64,000 nt of DNA from Streptomyces sp. ISL-87 (GCF_018614095.1 NZ_JAGGOY010000036.1:60667-124666), one strand, 5' to 3'; shown: positions 40,668-49,622, counted from the first letter of the stretch. Notes: generated by a model from the sequence alone, not told the origin. Numbers and translations: made by a program.

Positions 40668-41443
40668 TGGGCGACCTGGTGGTCCACAGGGTGGGGATGG
40701 CGCTGTGCCTAGCGGTGGCGGCGCTGTGCTTGGTGTCGGCCGTGGCGGCGCGTCTGAGGGAGCGGTCCGCCCGGCGCAGGATCGTGGCGCTGCTGGGGGC
40801 CGAGCCGGCTCGGCGCGGGCCGGTGTTCGGCCTTCGGATACGGGGTGCGGTGCGGGGCTGGGCCGGGCCCGTCGGGGCGCTGCTGGCGGGCTGGGTACTG
40901 GCCGGCGGGGTGATGGGCCTGCTGATCGGGTGCGCGGCGGCGTTCGGGGTGCGGCGGTGGCTGGTCCGGGCACGTCCGCGGGCCGGGGTGGACCGGAGGG
41001 AGGCGGAGCGTCAGCTGCCGTTTGCCGCTGATCTGCTGGCGGCGTGCCTGGCGGCCGGCGCGGGCCCGGTGGAGGCGGCGGAAGTGGTGGGGGAGTCGCT
41101 GGGCGGCCCGGTGGGCGAGCGGCTTGCACTGGCCGGGGCGGAGCTGCGGCTCGGCGGCGAACCGGGGGCGGCGTGGGGGAGGTTGGCGGAGATACCGGGC
41201 GCCCGGGCCCTTGCGGAGTGCCTGGAACGGGCCGCTCGTACCGGGGCGCCGGCCGCGGAGCCCGTCTCCCGCATGGCGGCGGCCCTCCGGGAGGACCGCA
41301 CCCGGCAGGCGGGCGCCCGGGCGCAGCGGGCGGCGGTGCTCGTCACCGCGCCGGTGGGGCTGTGTTTCCTCCCCGCTTTTCTCGCGGTGGGGGTGGCCCC
41401 GGTGATGATCGGTATGGCTTCCGGTCTCCTCTCGAACACCTGA
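40667..41443 (+). CDS. TadC-like inner-membrane platform protein
   Basis: 258 residues with a second T2SF domain (~110-220, REAERQLPFAADLLAACLAAG) and four hydrophobic segments. ATG 40667 shares one base with the tadB stop (TGATG) and has GGGGGAG 5 bases upstream; an in-frame GTG at 40664 is also possible. Partner of TadB in the pilus/secretion platform. Confidence 0.88.
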   Translation: MGDLVVHRVGMALCLAVAALCLVSAVAARLRERSARRRIVALLGAEPARRGPVFGLRIRGAVRGWAGPVGALLAGWVLAGGVMGLLIGCAAAFGVRRWLVRARPRAGVDRREAERQLPFAADLLAACLAAGAGPVEAAEVVGESLGGPVGERLALAGAELRLGGEPGAAWGRLAEIPGARALAECLERAARTGAPAAEPVSRMAAALREDRTRQAGARAQRAAVLVTAPVGLCFLPAFLAVGVAPVMIGMASGLLSNT

Positions 41444-41479
41444 AATCACATCAAGAACGTAAATCAACTGGAGGTTGAC

Positions 41480-41677
41480 ATGAGGATCATCTGGTTTCGT
41501 GTGCGGGCGGCGCTGAGCGGCCGTCGGAGCGATGCGGGGATGTCCACTTCGGAATACGCCATGGGCACGATCGCGGCGTGTGCGTTCGCGGCCGTTCTGT
41601 ACAAGGTGGTGACGAGCGAGGTGGTGTCGACGGCGCTTCAGTCGACCATCGGGAAGGCGCTCGATGTGCCGTTCTGA
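41480..41677 (+). CDS. DUF4244 Flp-pilin-like small protein
   Basis: 65 residues. A basic N-terminus (RVRAALSGRRSDAGM) precedes STSEYAMGTIAACAFAAVLY, which has the pilin-like pattern of a small residue, a Glu five residues after the presumed cleavage point, and a hydrophobic helix. Members of DUF4244 sit at this place in Streptomyces Tad operons and are the probable major subunit. CTGGAGGTTGAC gives a good ribosome site. No prepilin peptidase gene is in the window. Confidence 0.85.
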   Translation: MRIIWFRVRAALSGRRSDAGMSTSEYAMGTIAACAFAAVLYKVVTSEVVSTALQSTIGKALDVPF

Positions 41678-42041
41678 GGGAAATCCTCGGGGAATGGGCG
41701 ACCGGGGATATGTGACGGCCGAGGCGGCTCTGGTGATCCCGGCGCTGGTGCTGTTCGCGGCGCTGCTGGTGTGGGCGCTGATGGCGGCGGCCGGGCAGAT
41801 CCGGTGTGTGGACGCGGCCCGGGCCGGCGCCAGGGCCGCGGCCCGGTCGGAGCCGCGGGAGGTGGTGGTGGAGGCGGCCCGGCTGGCCGCCCCGCCGGGG
41901 GCGGAGGTGGAGCTGGAGCGGACGGGCGACCTGTGGCGGGTCCGGGTGGCGGCGCCCGCGCCGGGGCCGGGCAGGCTGCCGGTGCGGCTCGGCGCGCAGG
42001 CGGTGGCCCTGGCCGAGGACAGCGTGGGGCCGCCGCCGTGA
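41664..42041 (+). CDS. TadE-like minor pilin/assembly protein
   Basis: 125 residues. RGYVTAEAALVIPALVLFAA is the TadE-type N-terminal motif (Glu in a hydrophobic helix), followed by IRCVDAARAGARAAAR and a short beta domain. ATG 41664 has GGGAAGG 8 bases upstream and overlaps the pilin gene by 14 bases. ATG 41694 is an alternative that would start ten residues later. Probably a pseudopilin processed like the pilin. Confidence 0.82.
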   Translation: MCRSEGNPRGMGDRGYVTAEAALVIPALVLFAALLVWALMAAAGQIRCVDAARAGARAAARSEPREVVVEAARLAAPPGAEVELERTGDLWRVRVAAPAPGPGRLPVRLGAQAVALAEDSVGPPP

Positions 42042-42385
42042 GCCGGGACCGGGGTTCGGCCACGGTCTGGGCGGCGCTGGTGGCCACGGTCCTGGGGGCG
42101 GTCTTCGGGGGCGTGCTCCTGCTCGGCCAGGCGGTGGTCGCCCGCCACCGCGCCGCGGCCGCCGCCGACCTGGCCGCCCTCGCCGCGGCGGCGACCTGGG
42201 CCCACGGCCCGGAGGCCGCCTGCGCCACGGCCCTCCGGGTCGCCCGGGCCCAAGGCGCGACCCTGACCGCATGCACCCTCCAGGGCGAGGTGTCCACCGT
42301 CACGGCCCGCGCCCCGACGGGCCCCTTCACCCCCACCATCACCGCCCGAGCAGGCCCCCCGGCGGAACCCGCCCCGCCTCGGTAG
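42038..42385 (+). CDS. TadG/Rv3654c-like secretion-associated protein
   Basis: 115 residues from the GTG overlapping the TadE stop (GTGA). RGSATVWAALVATVLGAVFGG is the N-terminal helix, followed by ARHRAAAAADLAALAAAA, typical of the helicase/secretion neighbourhood TadG-like proteins (Rv3654c family). Last gene of the Tad operon. The C-terminus is Pro/Thr-rich. Confidence 0.82.
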   Translation: MSRDRGSATVWAALVATVLGAVFGGVLLLGQAVVARHRAAAAADLAALAAAATWAHGPEAACATALRVARAQGATLTACTLQGEVSTVTARAPTGPFTPTITARAGPPAEPAPPR

Positions 42386-42574
42386 CCAGCCCGAAGCCCC
42401 GGCCGGGCTCCCGGACCCAGGGGCCGAGGGTGCGGCCGGACGGCCCGGCCAGGCGTGGTGGCTTCGGGCGCAGGGCGCTGTTGGCCCAGAGGCCCGGCCG
42501 GGCTGCCAGGCCGTAGACCTGGGGCTTGGTGCCGCCGGTCCGGAGATCTGCCGGGCTTGGTGCCGCCGGACTCA

Positions 42575-42646
42575 GGATGCCGGCAGGGCCGCGGATGCCG
42601 GCAGGGCCGGGGGCGCTGGCGGGGCCGCGGGCGCTGGCGGGGCTTG
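42575..42646. repeat. Four-copy 18-base tandem repeat
   Basis: Units GGATGCCGGCAGGGCCGC, GGATGCCGGCAGGGCCGG, GGGCGCTGGCGGGGCCGC and GGGCGCTGGCGGGGCTTG lie head to tail in the gap between the convergent Tad operon and helicase gene. No other function is seen in 42386-42660. Confidence 0.8.
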
Positions 42647-42660
42647 GGGTGCCGCCCGGC

Positions 42661-45057
42661 TCAGGGTGTCGGTGGGGTCGCGGGTGCTGGTGGGGCTTCG
42701 GAGAGGAGGCGGGTTAGGAGGCGGATGGCGCCGCGTTTGTGGAGGGGGTCGTTGCCGTTGCCGCATTTGGGGGACTGGATGCAGGAGGGGCAGCCGGCCT
42801 CGCATTCGCAGGCGGCGATCGCGTCGCGGGTCGCCGTGAGCCAGGCCCGGGCCGTGTGGAAGGCGCGTTCCGCGAAGCCGGCGCCGCCGGGGTGGCCGTC
42901 GTAGACGAAGACCGTCGGGAGGAGGGTGTCGGGGTGCAGCGGGACGGACACGCCGCCGATGTCCCAGCGATCGCAGGTGGCGAACAGCGGGAGCAGGCCG
43001 ATGGAGGCGTGCTCGGCGGCATGCAGGGCGCCGCCGAGGATCTCCGGGTTGATCCGGGCCTCGTCGAGCTGGTCCTCGGTGACCGTCCACCACACGGCCC
43101 GGGTGCGCAGGGTGCGGGGCGGCAGGTCGAGTTTGGTCTCGCCCAGCACCTCGCCGGTGATCAGTTTGCGCCGCAGATAGGAGACGACCTGGTTGGTGAC
43201 CTCGACGGAGCCGAAGCAGAGCCTGCCCTGACCCCAGGGGATCTCGGTGTCGGTCTCCAGGACGGAGATGGAGGTGGTGTCGCGGGCGGTGGTGGAGAAG
43301 GGCGGGCTGGCCTCCTCGACGAGGGCGACCGAGTCCTCCAGGTCCAGGTGCTTCACGAGGTACGTGCGGCCCTGGTGGAGGTGGACGGCGCCGTCGTGGA
43401 CGGCGGTGTGCGCGGACGATTCGTCGACCGTGCCCAGCAGCCGGCCCGTGGCGGCCTCGACGATCTGTACCGGCCGGCCACCGCCGCCCCGGATGTCGGT
43501 CAGGTCCGAGGCCCGTTCCCGCCGGGTCCAGTGCCAGGCCGTGGCCCGGCGGCGGAGGAGTTTCGCCGCTTCCAGCTGAGGGAGGAGGTCGTGGGCGGCC
43601 GGGCCGAAGAGTGTGAGGTCCGTCTCGGTCAGCGGGAGCTCCGCCGCCGCCGCGCACAGGTGCGGGGCCAGGACGTACGGGTTGTCCGGGTCCAGGACGG
43701 TGGCCTCCACCGGCTGTCTGAAGAGCGCCTCGGGGTGGTGGACCAGGTAGGTGTCCAGCGGGTCGTCCCGGGCGATCAGGATGGCCAGGGCGCCCTGCCC
43801 GGAGCGCCCGGCCCGGCCGGCCTGCTGCCACAGGGAGGCCCGGGTGCCCGGGTAGCCGGTGATCAGGACGGCGTCCAGGCCGGAGACGTCCACGCCCAGC
43901 TCCAGGGCGCTGGTCGCGGCCAGGCCCAGCAGCTCGCCGGAGTGCAGGGCCCGCTCCAGGGCCCGGCGCTCTTCGGGCAGGTAGCCGCCCCGGTAGGCGG
44001 CCACGCGCGGCGGCAGCGAGCGGTCCACGGCGGCCAGCCGCTCCTGGGCGATCACGGAGATCAGCTCGGCGCCGCGCCGGGAACGGACGAAGGCGACCGT
44101 GCGGACGCCCTGGACGACCAGGTCGGTGAGGAGGTCGGCCGTCTCGGCGGTCGCGGTGCGCCTCACCGGGGCGCCCCGTTCGCCCTTGAGGTCGGTCAGC
44201 AGCGGCGGCTCCCACAGTGCGAAGACCACCTCGCCGCGCGGCGAGGCGTCGTCGGCGACCTCGGTGACCGGCACACCGGTCAGCCGGGACGCGGCGGCCG
44301 CCGGGTCGCTCGCGGTGGCCGAGGCCAGCAGGAAGACGGGCTCGGAGCCGTAGCGGGCGCACAGCCGCCGCAAACGCCGCAGCACCTGCGCCACATGGGA
44401 TCCGAATACCCCCCGGTAGGTGTGGCACTCGTCGATGACGACGTAGCGCAGCGCCTTCAGGAACGAGGACCAGCGCGGGTGGGCCGGCAGGATCCCGCGG
44501 TGCAGCATGTCGGGGTTGGTCAGCACGTAGTTGGCGTACTGGCGTACCCATTCGCGTTCCTCGACGGGCGTGTCCCCGTCGTACACGGCGGGCCGCACCG
44601 CGTTTCCGAGCGGGGCGGCCAGTTCGCGTACGGCGCGCCGCTGGTCGGCCGCCAGGGCTTTGGTGGGGGCCAGGTACAGGGCGGTCACGCCCCGGCCGTT
44701 CGGGGCCTCAGCCCCGTCCGCGAGGGCGGAGAGCACGGGCGCGAGGTACGCCAGCGACTTGCCCGAGGCGGTGCCGGTGGCGACGACCACGGACTCGCCG
44801 TCCAGGGCGTGCTCGGCGGCCGCGGCCTGGTGTTCCCACGGATGGGCGATCCCCGCGGCCTGAATCGCGGCTACTACATCCGTTCGGATGCGGTCGGGCC
44901 AGACTGCATGACGGCCCTCCCGAGGGGGCAAGTGCTCCGTATGAGTGATGCGCGCAGCCCGGGAAAGCCCCCGTGAGAGCCGGTCCAGGACCACGCCTGG
45001 GGTGGGTCGCGGGTCCGCTGGGGCCGTGGGCGGACCGGGGCGGTGAGTATTGGCCAT
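42661..45057 (-). CDS. MrfA/YprA-like DEAD/DEAH helicase with DUF1998 cysteine domain
   Basis: 798 residues. RecA domain 1 carries VVATGTASGKSLAYL (motif I) and VVIDECHTYRG (DEVH-type motif II), then LASATASDPAAA (III). Domain 2 carries FVRSRRGAEL, ATSALELGVDVSGLDAV and QQAGRAGRSGQGALA (VI). The C-terminal DUF1998 region ends with clustered cysteines CECEAGCPSCIQSPKC, as in Bacillus MrfA, a 3'-5' helicase for repair of mitomycin-type damage. The same family includes a defence-associated branch (DrmA/DISARM), but no DISARM partner is here. ATG 45057 chosen. Divergent from bldG, as in S. coelicolor. Confidence 0.92.
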   Translation of the reverse strand: MANTHRPGPPTAPADPRPTPGVVLDRLSRGLSRAARITHTEHLPPREGRHAVWPDRIRTDVVAAIQAAGIAHPWEHQAAAAEHALDGESVVVATGTASGKSLAYLAPVLSALADGAEAPNGRGVTALYLAPTKALAADQRRAVRELAAPLGNAVRPAVYDGDTPVEEREWVRQYANYVLTNPDMLHRGILPAHPRWSSFLKALRYVVIDECHTYRGVFGSHVAQVLRRLRRLCARYGSEPVFLLASATASDPAAAASRLTGVPVTEVADDASPRGEVVFALWEPPLLTDLKGERGAPVRRTATAETADLLTDLVVQGVRTVAFVRSRRGAELISVIAQERLAAVDRSLPPRVAAYRGGYLPEERRALERALHSGELLGLAATSALELGVDVSGLDAVLITGYPGTRASLWQQAGRAGRSGQGALAILIARDDPLDTYLVHHPEALFRQPVEATVLDPDNPYVLAPHLCAAAAELPLTETDLTLFGPAAHDLLPQLEAAKLLRRRATAWHWTRRERASDLTDIRGGGGRPVQIVEAATGRLLGTVDESSAHTAVHDGAVHLHQGRTYLVKHLDLEDSVALVEEASPPFSTTARDTTSISVLETDTEIPWGQGRLCFGSVEVTNQVVSYLRRKLITGEVLGETKLDLPPRTLRTRAVWWTVTEDQLDEARINPEILGGALHAAEHASIGLLPLFATCDRWDIGGVSVPLHPDTLLPTVFVYDGHPGGAGFAERAFHTARAWLTATRDAIAACECEAGCPSCIQSPKCGNGNDPLHKRGAIRLLTRLLSEAPPAPATPPTP

Positions 45058-45219
45058 TGGAACCGAGTGTGTCACCGGCATGCGGGACAATGGGCCCAAG
45101 GCGTCGTGCGCGCCTGCCGGTAAGTGATTGAATGCCATCGCGGCAGCCGAACCCTCCTCTACCTTCAAGTGGGGAGGCCCCTGGGGGGCGCCGCTCGATA
45201 GCAAGGTGCTGGAGGATCC

Positions 45220-45561
45220 GTGGACCTGTCCCTGTCGACTCGCACTGTCGGCGACCGCACGGTCGTCGAGGTCGGTGGCGAGATTGATGTGTATACCGCG
45301 CCCAAGCTGCGCGAGCAGTTGGTCGAGTTGGTGAACGACGGCAGCTACCACCTGGTTGTCGACATGGAGCGAGTGGACTTCCTCGACTCCACAGGCCTTG
45401 GTGTGCTCGTGGGAGGCCTCAAGCGCGTCCGCGCTCACGAGGGCTCACTGCGCCTGGTGTGCAATCAGGAGCGCATCCTGAAGATCTTCCGTATCACCGG
45501 TCTCACCAAGGTGTTCCCGATCCACACCACAGTGGAAGACGCCGTCAACGCCACCGACTGA
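45220..45561 (+). CDS. bldG: Anti-sigma factor antagonist BldG
   Basis: 113 residues, a STAS-domain anti-anti-sigma factor needed for aerial growth and antibiotic production. The phosphorylated serine is Ser57 in [11 protein letters not shown]. The start is the GTG at 45220 after a GGAGGATCC-type site. It is followed 88 bases later by the anti-sigma partner gene. Sequence is practically the textbook BldG. Promoters should lie in 45058-45219, shared with the divergent helicase. Confidence 0.97.
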   Translation: MDLSLSTRTVGDRTVVEVGGEIDVYTAPKLREQLVELVNDGSYHLVVDMERVDFLDSTGLGVLVGGLKRVRAHEGSLRLVCNQERILKIFRITGLTKVFPIHTTVEDAVNATD

Positions 45562-45649
45562 CGGCGCCGGTAACCAAGGAGCGGGGGCACCGGGCCGTGG
45601 TCGGTCCGGGCCCCTGTCAAGGCACGCCTGTAGTCCGAGGGGGACGCGC

Positions 45650-46078
45650 ATGGCCACCGTTGAACTGCGCTTCAGCGCCCAGCCCGAACACGTCCGGACG
45701 GCCCGCCTGGTCGCGGCCGCCGTGGCGCGCCGGGCCGGCGTGGAGGAAGCCGTGCTCGACGAGGTCCGCCTCGCCGTGGGTGAGGCCTGTTCGCGTGCCG
45801 TCGGGCTGCACCGCAGCAACGGGCTGACCGCGCCCGTCCGGGTGGTGCTGACCGAGGAGGAGAAGGTGTTCTCCATCGAGGTCGGCGACGAGCTGCCGGG
45901 ACCGGCCGAAGCCGTGTCCGGCATCGCCGCCGTCCTGGACCCCGACATCGACGGCGAGGACGAGATGGGCCTCGCCGTGATCAGTGGGCTCGTCGACGAC
46001 GTCGAGGTGACCACGGGGGAGTCCGGCGGGACCATCCGGATGAGCTGGCCCGTTTCCGGCACATCCGAGCTTCCGTAG
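45650..46078 (+). CDS. RsbW/SpoIIAB-like anti-sigma factor partner of BldG
   Basis: 142 residues with the GHKL (Bergerat) ATPase fold expected to phosphorylate BldG and bind a sigma factor. EVRLAVGEACSRAVGLH occupies the N-box position, but the Mg-coordinating Asn of SpoIIAB (EAVTN) is replaced by Arg49 here, after Glu45. VGDELPGPAEAV and GLAVISGLVDDVEV fit the G1/G2 region. The change may weaken kinase activity. It is conserved behind bldG in Streptomyces and is followed by a strong intrinsic terminator. Confidence 0.88.
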   Translation: MATVELRFSAQPEHVRTARLVAAAVARRAGVEEAVLDEVRLAVGEACSRAVGLHRSNGLTAPVRVVLTEEEKVFSIEVGDELPGPAEAVSGIAAVLDPDIDGEDEMGLAVISGLVDDVEVTTGESGGTIRMSWPVSGTSELP

Positions 46079-46097
46079 CGCCGCCGCTCCGCGCGAC

Positions 46098-46157
46098 CCC
46101 AGACCGGCCCGGGCCGGCCCAGACCACCCCGGGCCGCCCCAGACCACCCCGGGCCGC
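46098..46157. repeat. Three-copy 20-base tandem repeat
   Basis: CCCAGACCGGCCCGGGCCGG is followed by two exact copies of CCCAGACCACCCCGGGCCGC, just after the anti-sigma gene. Each unit has a CCCGGG core. Confidence 0.85.
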
Positions 46158-46215
46158 CCCCGGCCGCGCGATTTCCGCGCCCGCGCGCCTCGCCCCGTAT
46201 CTTCTGATCATATTC

Positions 46216-46241
46216 AAGGCCCTGCTGAGCAGGGCCTTTTT
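46216..46241 (+). terminator. Intrinsic terminator of the bldG operon
   Basis: AAGGCCCTGCT (46216-46226), one-base loop, AGCAGGGCCTT (46228-46238), then a T-run: a classical rho-independent terminator, rare in this strong form in Streptomyces. The following ~200 bases to the hppA start are AT-richer and should hold its promoter. Confidence 0.9.
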
Positions 46242-46441
46242 CATGCCCTTCCCTCAACCTGCCAGGAATTGATCAAGCGTCAATGCCTTTGCACCATTAC
46301 TACTTTCGGGGGTAATGAAGTGACGCGATCTATTGCTGAGGAGCAAGAGCAGGCCAATTCCGTTTCCCGCGTACTGTTTTGATCAGGTCGCGCTCCCTAC
46401 AATCCGTCCACATCTTGAGCTCATCACGTCAAGGAGGACGA

Positions 46442-48844
46442 ATGACGGGGCTCTTCACCCCTATCGCGCCGGATCGCACCACTGATCTGGCAGCCGCAGT
46501 ACTCACCGATGACAATCGGCTCATCGTGATCGTCATTGCGGCCGTCGCACTCGCCGCACTCGTCGTCGCGCAGATCCTGGTCCGCCAGGTCCTCGCCGCC
46601 GACGAGGGCACCGACAGCATGAAGAAGATCGCCGCGGCCGTTCAGGAAGGCGCCAACGCCTATCTCGGCCGGCAGCTGCGCACCCTCGGCATCTTCGCCG
46701 TCGTGGTCTTCTTCCTGCTCTTCCTGCTCCCCGCCGACGACTGGTCGCAGCGGGCGGGCCGATCCGCCTTCTTCCTCGTCGGTGCGCTCTTCTCGGCGGC
46801 CACCGGCTACATCGGCATGCGGCTGGCGGTCCGCGCCAACGTCCGCGTCGCCGCCGCGGCCCGCGAGGCCACGCCCGCCGAGGGCGAACCCGCCAAGGAC
46901 CTGACCGACGTGGCCCACAAGGCCATGAAGATCGCGTTCCGTACGGGCGGCGTGGTCGGCATGTTCACCGTCGGCCTGGGCCTGCTCGGCGCGTCCTGCG
47001 TCGTCCTGGTCTACGCCGCCGACGCGCCCAAGGTCCTGGAGGGCTTCGGCCTCGGCGCCGCACTGATCGCGATGTTCATGCGCGTCGGCGGCGGCATCTT
47101 CACCAAGGCCGCCGACGTGGGCGCCGACCTGGTCGGCAAGGTCGAGCAGGGCATTCCGGAGGACGATCCGCGCAATGCCGCGACCATCGCCGACAATGTG
47201 GGCGACAACGTCGGCGACTGCGCCGGAATGGCGGCCGACCTCTTCGAGTCGTACGCCGTCACGCTGGTGGCCGCGCTCATCCTCGGCAAGGCCGCCTTCG
47301 GCGACCTCGGCCTCGCCTTCCCGCTGATCGTCCCCGCCATCGGGGTCGTCACCGCGATGATCGGCATCTTCGCGGTCTCCCCGCGCCGCTCCGACCGCAG
47401 CGGAATGACCGCCATCAACCGCGGCTTCTTCATCTCCGCCGTGATCTCCCTGGTGCTGGTCGGGATCGCCGTCTTCGCGTACTTGCCGGCCACCTACAAG
47501 GAACTCGTCGGCGTCGAGGACGCCGCGATCTCGGGCCACTCCGGGGACCCCCGGATCCTGGCCGTCGTCGCCGTCGCCATCGGCATCGTGCTCGCGGCCC
47601 TGATCCAGCAGCTCACCGGCTACTTCACGGAGACCAACCGCCGTCCCGTCAGGGACATCGGCAAGTCCTCGCTGACCGGCGCGGCCACCGTCATCCTCGC
47701 CGGCATCTCGGTCGGCCTGGAGTCCGCCGTCTACACGGCGCTGCTCATCGGCCTCGGCGTCTACGGAGCGTTCCTGCTCGGCGGCACGTCGATCATGCTC
47801 GCGCTCTTCGCGGTGGCCCTGGCCGGCACCGGCCTGCTCACCACCGTCGGCGTCATCGTCGCCATGGACACCTTCGGCCCGGTCTCCGACAACGCCCAGG
47901 GCATCGCGGAGATGTCCGGTGACGTCCACGGCGCGGGCGCGCAGGTCCTGACCGACCTGGACGCGGTCGGCAACACCACCAAGGCCATCACCAAGGGCAT
48001 CGCCATCGCCACCGCCGTGCTGGCCGCGGCCGCGCTGTTCGGCTCGTACAACGACGCCATCGCCAACGCGGTCAAGGAAGTCGGCGCCAAGGCCGGGGAG
48101 ATGAACCTCAGCCTGGACATCGCCCAGCCCAACAACCTGGTCGGGCTGATCCTGGGCGCGGCCGTCGTGTTCCTGTTCTCGGGCCTGGCCATCAACGCCG
48201 TCTCCCGCTCCGCGGGCGCCGTGGTCTACGAGGTGCGCCGCCAGTTCCGCGAGCACCCCGGGATCATGGACTACTCCGAGAAGCCCGAGTACGGGCGCGT
48301 CGTGGACATCTGCACCAAGGACGCGCTGCGCGAGCTCGCCACGCCCGGCCTGCTCGCCGTACTCACGCCGATCGCGGTGGGCTTCTCGCTCGGGGTCGGC
48401 GCGCTCGGTTCGTTCCTCGCGGGAGCCATCGGCACCGGCACCCTGATGGCGGTCTTCCTCGCCAACTCCGGCGGCGCCTGGGACAACGCGAAGAAGCTCG
48501 TCGAGGACGGCCACCACGGCGGCAAGGGCAGCGCGGCCCACGAGGCGGTCGTCATCGGCGACACCGTCGGTGACCCGTTCAAGGACACCGCCGGTCCCGC
48601 GATCAACCCGCTGCTCAAGGTCATGAACCTGGTGGCGCTGCTGATCGCCCCGGCCGTCGTGCAGTTCAGCTACGGCGAAGACACCAGCGCGACCGTGCGC
48701 GCGATCGTGGCCGTCCTCGCGATCGCCGTCATCGTCGGCGCGGTGTACATCTCCAAGCGCCGCGGCATCGCGGTCGGCGACGAGGACGAGGGCGCGGCGG
48801 CCGAGCGGGTGGCCCAGCCGGCCGATCCGGCGGTGGTTTCCTGA
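46442..48844 (+). CDS. hppA: Membrane proton-pumping pyrophosphatase
   Basis: 800 residues with about 16 transmembrane helices. It pumps protons using pyrophosphate. Key stretches are GGIFTKAADVGADLVGKVE, IADNVGDNVGDCAGMAADLF and the late KDTAGPAINPLLKVMN. The residue after GNTT is Lys (GNTTKAITKG), which marks the K+-independent, H+-pumping class; K+-dependent enzymes have Ala there. ATG 46442 has AAGGAGG. Own promoter region after the bldG terminator. Confidence 0.96.
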   Translation: MTGLFTPIAPDRTTDLAAAVLTDDNRLIVIVIAAVALAALVVAQILVRQVLAADEGTDSMKKIAAAVQEGANAYLGRQLRTLGIFAVVVFFLLFLLPADDWSQRAGRSAFFLVGALFSAATGYIGMRLAVRANVRVAAAAREATPAEGEPAKDLTDVAHKAMKIAFRTGGVVGMFTVGLGLLGASCVVLVYAADAPKVLEGFGLGAALIAMFMRVGGGIFTKAADVGADLVGKVEQGIPEDDPRNAATIADNVGDNVGDCAGMAADLFESYAVTLVAALILGKAAFGDLGLAFPLIVPAIGVVTAMIGIFAVSPRRSDRSGMTAINRGFFISAVISLVLVGIAVFAYLPATYKELVGVEDAAISGHSGDPRILAVVAVAIGIVLAALIQQLTGYFTETNRRPVRDIGKSSLTGAATVILAGISVGLESAVYTALLIGLGVYGAFLLGGTSIMLALFAVALAGTGLLTTVGVIVAMDTFGPVSDNAQGIAEMSGDVHGAGAQVLTDLDAVGNTTKAITKGIAIATAVLAAAALFGSYNDAIANAVKEVGAKAGEMNLSLDIAQPNNLVGLILGAAVVFLFSGLAINAVSRSAGAVVYEVRRQFREHPGIMDYSEKPEYGRVVDICTKDALRELATPGLLAVLTPIAVGFSLGVGALGSFLAGAIGTGTLMAVFLANSGGAWDNAKKLVEDGHHGGKGSAAHEAVVIGDTVGDPFKDTAGPAINPLLKVMNLVALLIAPAVVQFSYGEDTSATVRAIVAVLAIAVIVGAVYISKRRGIAVGDEDEGAAAERVAQPADPAVVS

Positions 48845-48983
48845 CCGTAGGAACCACCGGCTCGAAGATACGCCCGAACGGCGGACAGGCGGCGCGGACT
48901 GACGCGCCGTCTGTCCGCCTTTGTGCGTGGCCAGATGGCGGGCGTGTATCTTCCGGCCCAGAGCCTTTGAAGGGACCAATCCG

Positions 48984-49547
48984 GTGAACAAGAAGTTTGC
49001 GGCCGCAGTGTCCGGCGGTGCGGTACTGATGCTCGTCCTGTCCGGGTGCGGCGAGGACGACAGTGACAAGAAGGCCGAGGCCTGGGCCAAGAAGGTCTGC
49101 GACGCCTGGCAGCCAGAGCTTAAGAAGATCGAGACGGCGGACGCGGACATCAAGCGCGTGTCCACGGAGAGCAGCAAGCCCGAGGAGGTCCAGAAGACGG
49201 ACTCCGAGGCCTTCCAGACCAAGTCCGACTCGTACAAGGCGTTGGCCGGCGCCCTGCAGGGGGCGGGGGTTCCGCCGGTCAAGGACGGCCAGGCGACGCA
49301 GGACGCCGCCGTGAAGGGCTTCCAGGACACCTCGAAGGGCTACGCCGACCTCAAGGCGAAGGTGGACGCCCTCGACCCCAAGGACCAGCTCAAGTTCGCC
49401 GATGGCCTGAAGGCCGTGGCCAACGGCCTCGCGGAGGCCTCCAAGGGCGGGCAGGATGCGCTCGACAAGCTCAAGACGGGCGGCCTGGACAAGGTGATGA
49501 ACAACCAGAAGGGCTGCCAGGTCACCGTTCCCTCGCCGCCGAAGTAA
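48984..49547 (+). CDS. Small secreted lipoprotein
   Basis: 187 residues from the GTG at 48984. A short signal (AAAVSGGAVLMLVLSGCGE) ends in a lipobox cysteine. The mature part is helical and Lys/Asp/Ala-rich, with a heptad-like pattern (AWAKKVCDAW, ADLKAKVDALDPKDQLKFAD), and contains cysteines near both ends (VCDAW and KGCQV) that may form a disulfide. It stays next to hppA in Streptomyces. Function unknown. Confidence 0.85.
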   Translation: MNKKFAAAVSGGAVLMLVLSGCGEDDSDKKAEAWAKKVCDAWQPELKKIETADADIKRVSTESSKPEEVQKTDSEAFQTKSDSYKALAGALQGAGVPPVKDGQATQDAAVKGFQDTSKGYADLKAKVDALDPKDQLKFADGLKAVANGLAEASKGGQDALDKLKTGGLDKVMNNQKGCQVTVPSPPK

Positions 49548-49579
49548 CGCCGCCTGCCGCTTCCGGCGTGGTACGTCGA

Positions 49580-49622
49580 TCAGGGCGGCGCGGGATCCGA
49601 GACGGATCCCGCGCCGCCCTGA
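49580..49622. terminator. Terminator after the lipoprotein gene
   Basis: Two perfect 20-base arms (starting TCAGGGCGGC, ending GCCGCCCTGA) with an AGA loop, 32 bases after the stop. Confidence 0.85.

Noticed and set aside
38343..41129. A ~930-codon Pro/Arg-rich minus-strand frame across the Tad operon
   Set aside because: Composition reflects the reverse complement of Ala/Gly/Arg-rich Tad proteins; no independent support.
42661..45057. DISARM/DrmA-type defence locus suggested by the DUF1998 helicase
   Set aside because: No drmB, drmC or methyltransferase partner is adjacent; the position beside bldG and the terminal cysteines fit the MrfA-like repair helicase.
46424..49330. A ~970-codon minus-strand open frame across hppA
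   Set aside because: Mirror frame of hppA and the lipoprotein; Asp/Gly/His-rich and without family resemblance.
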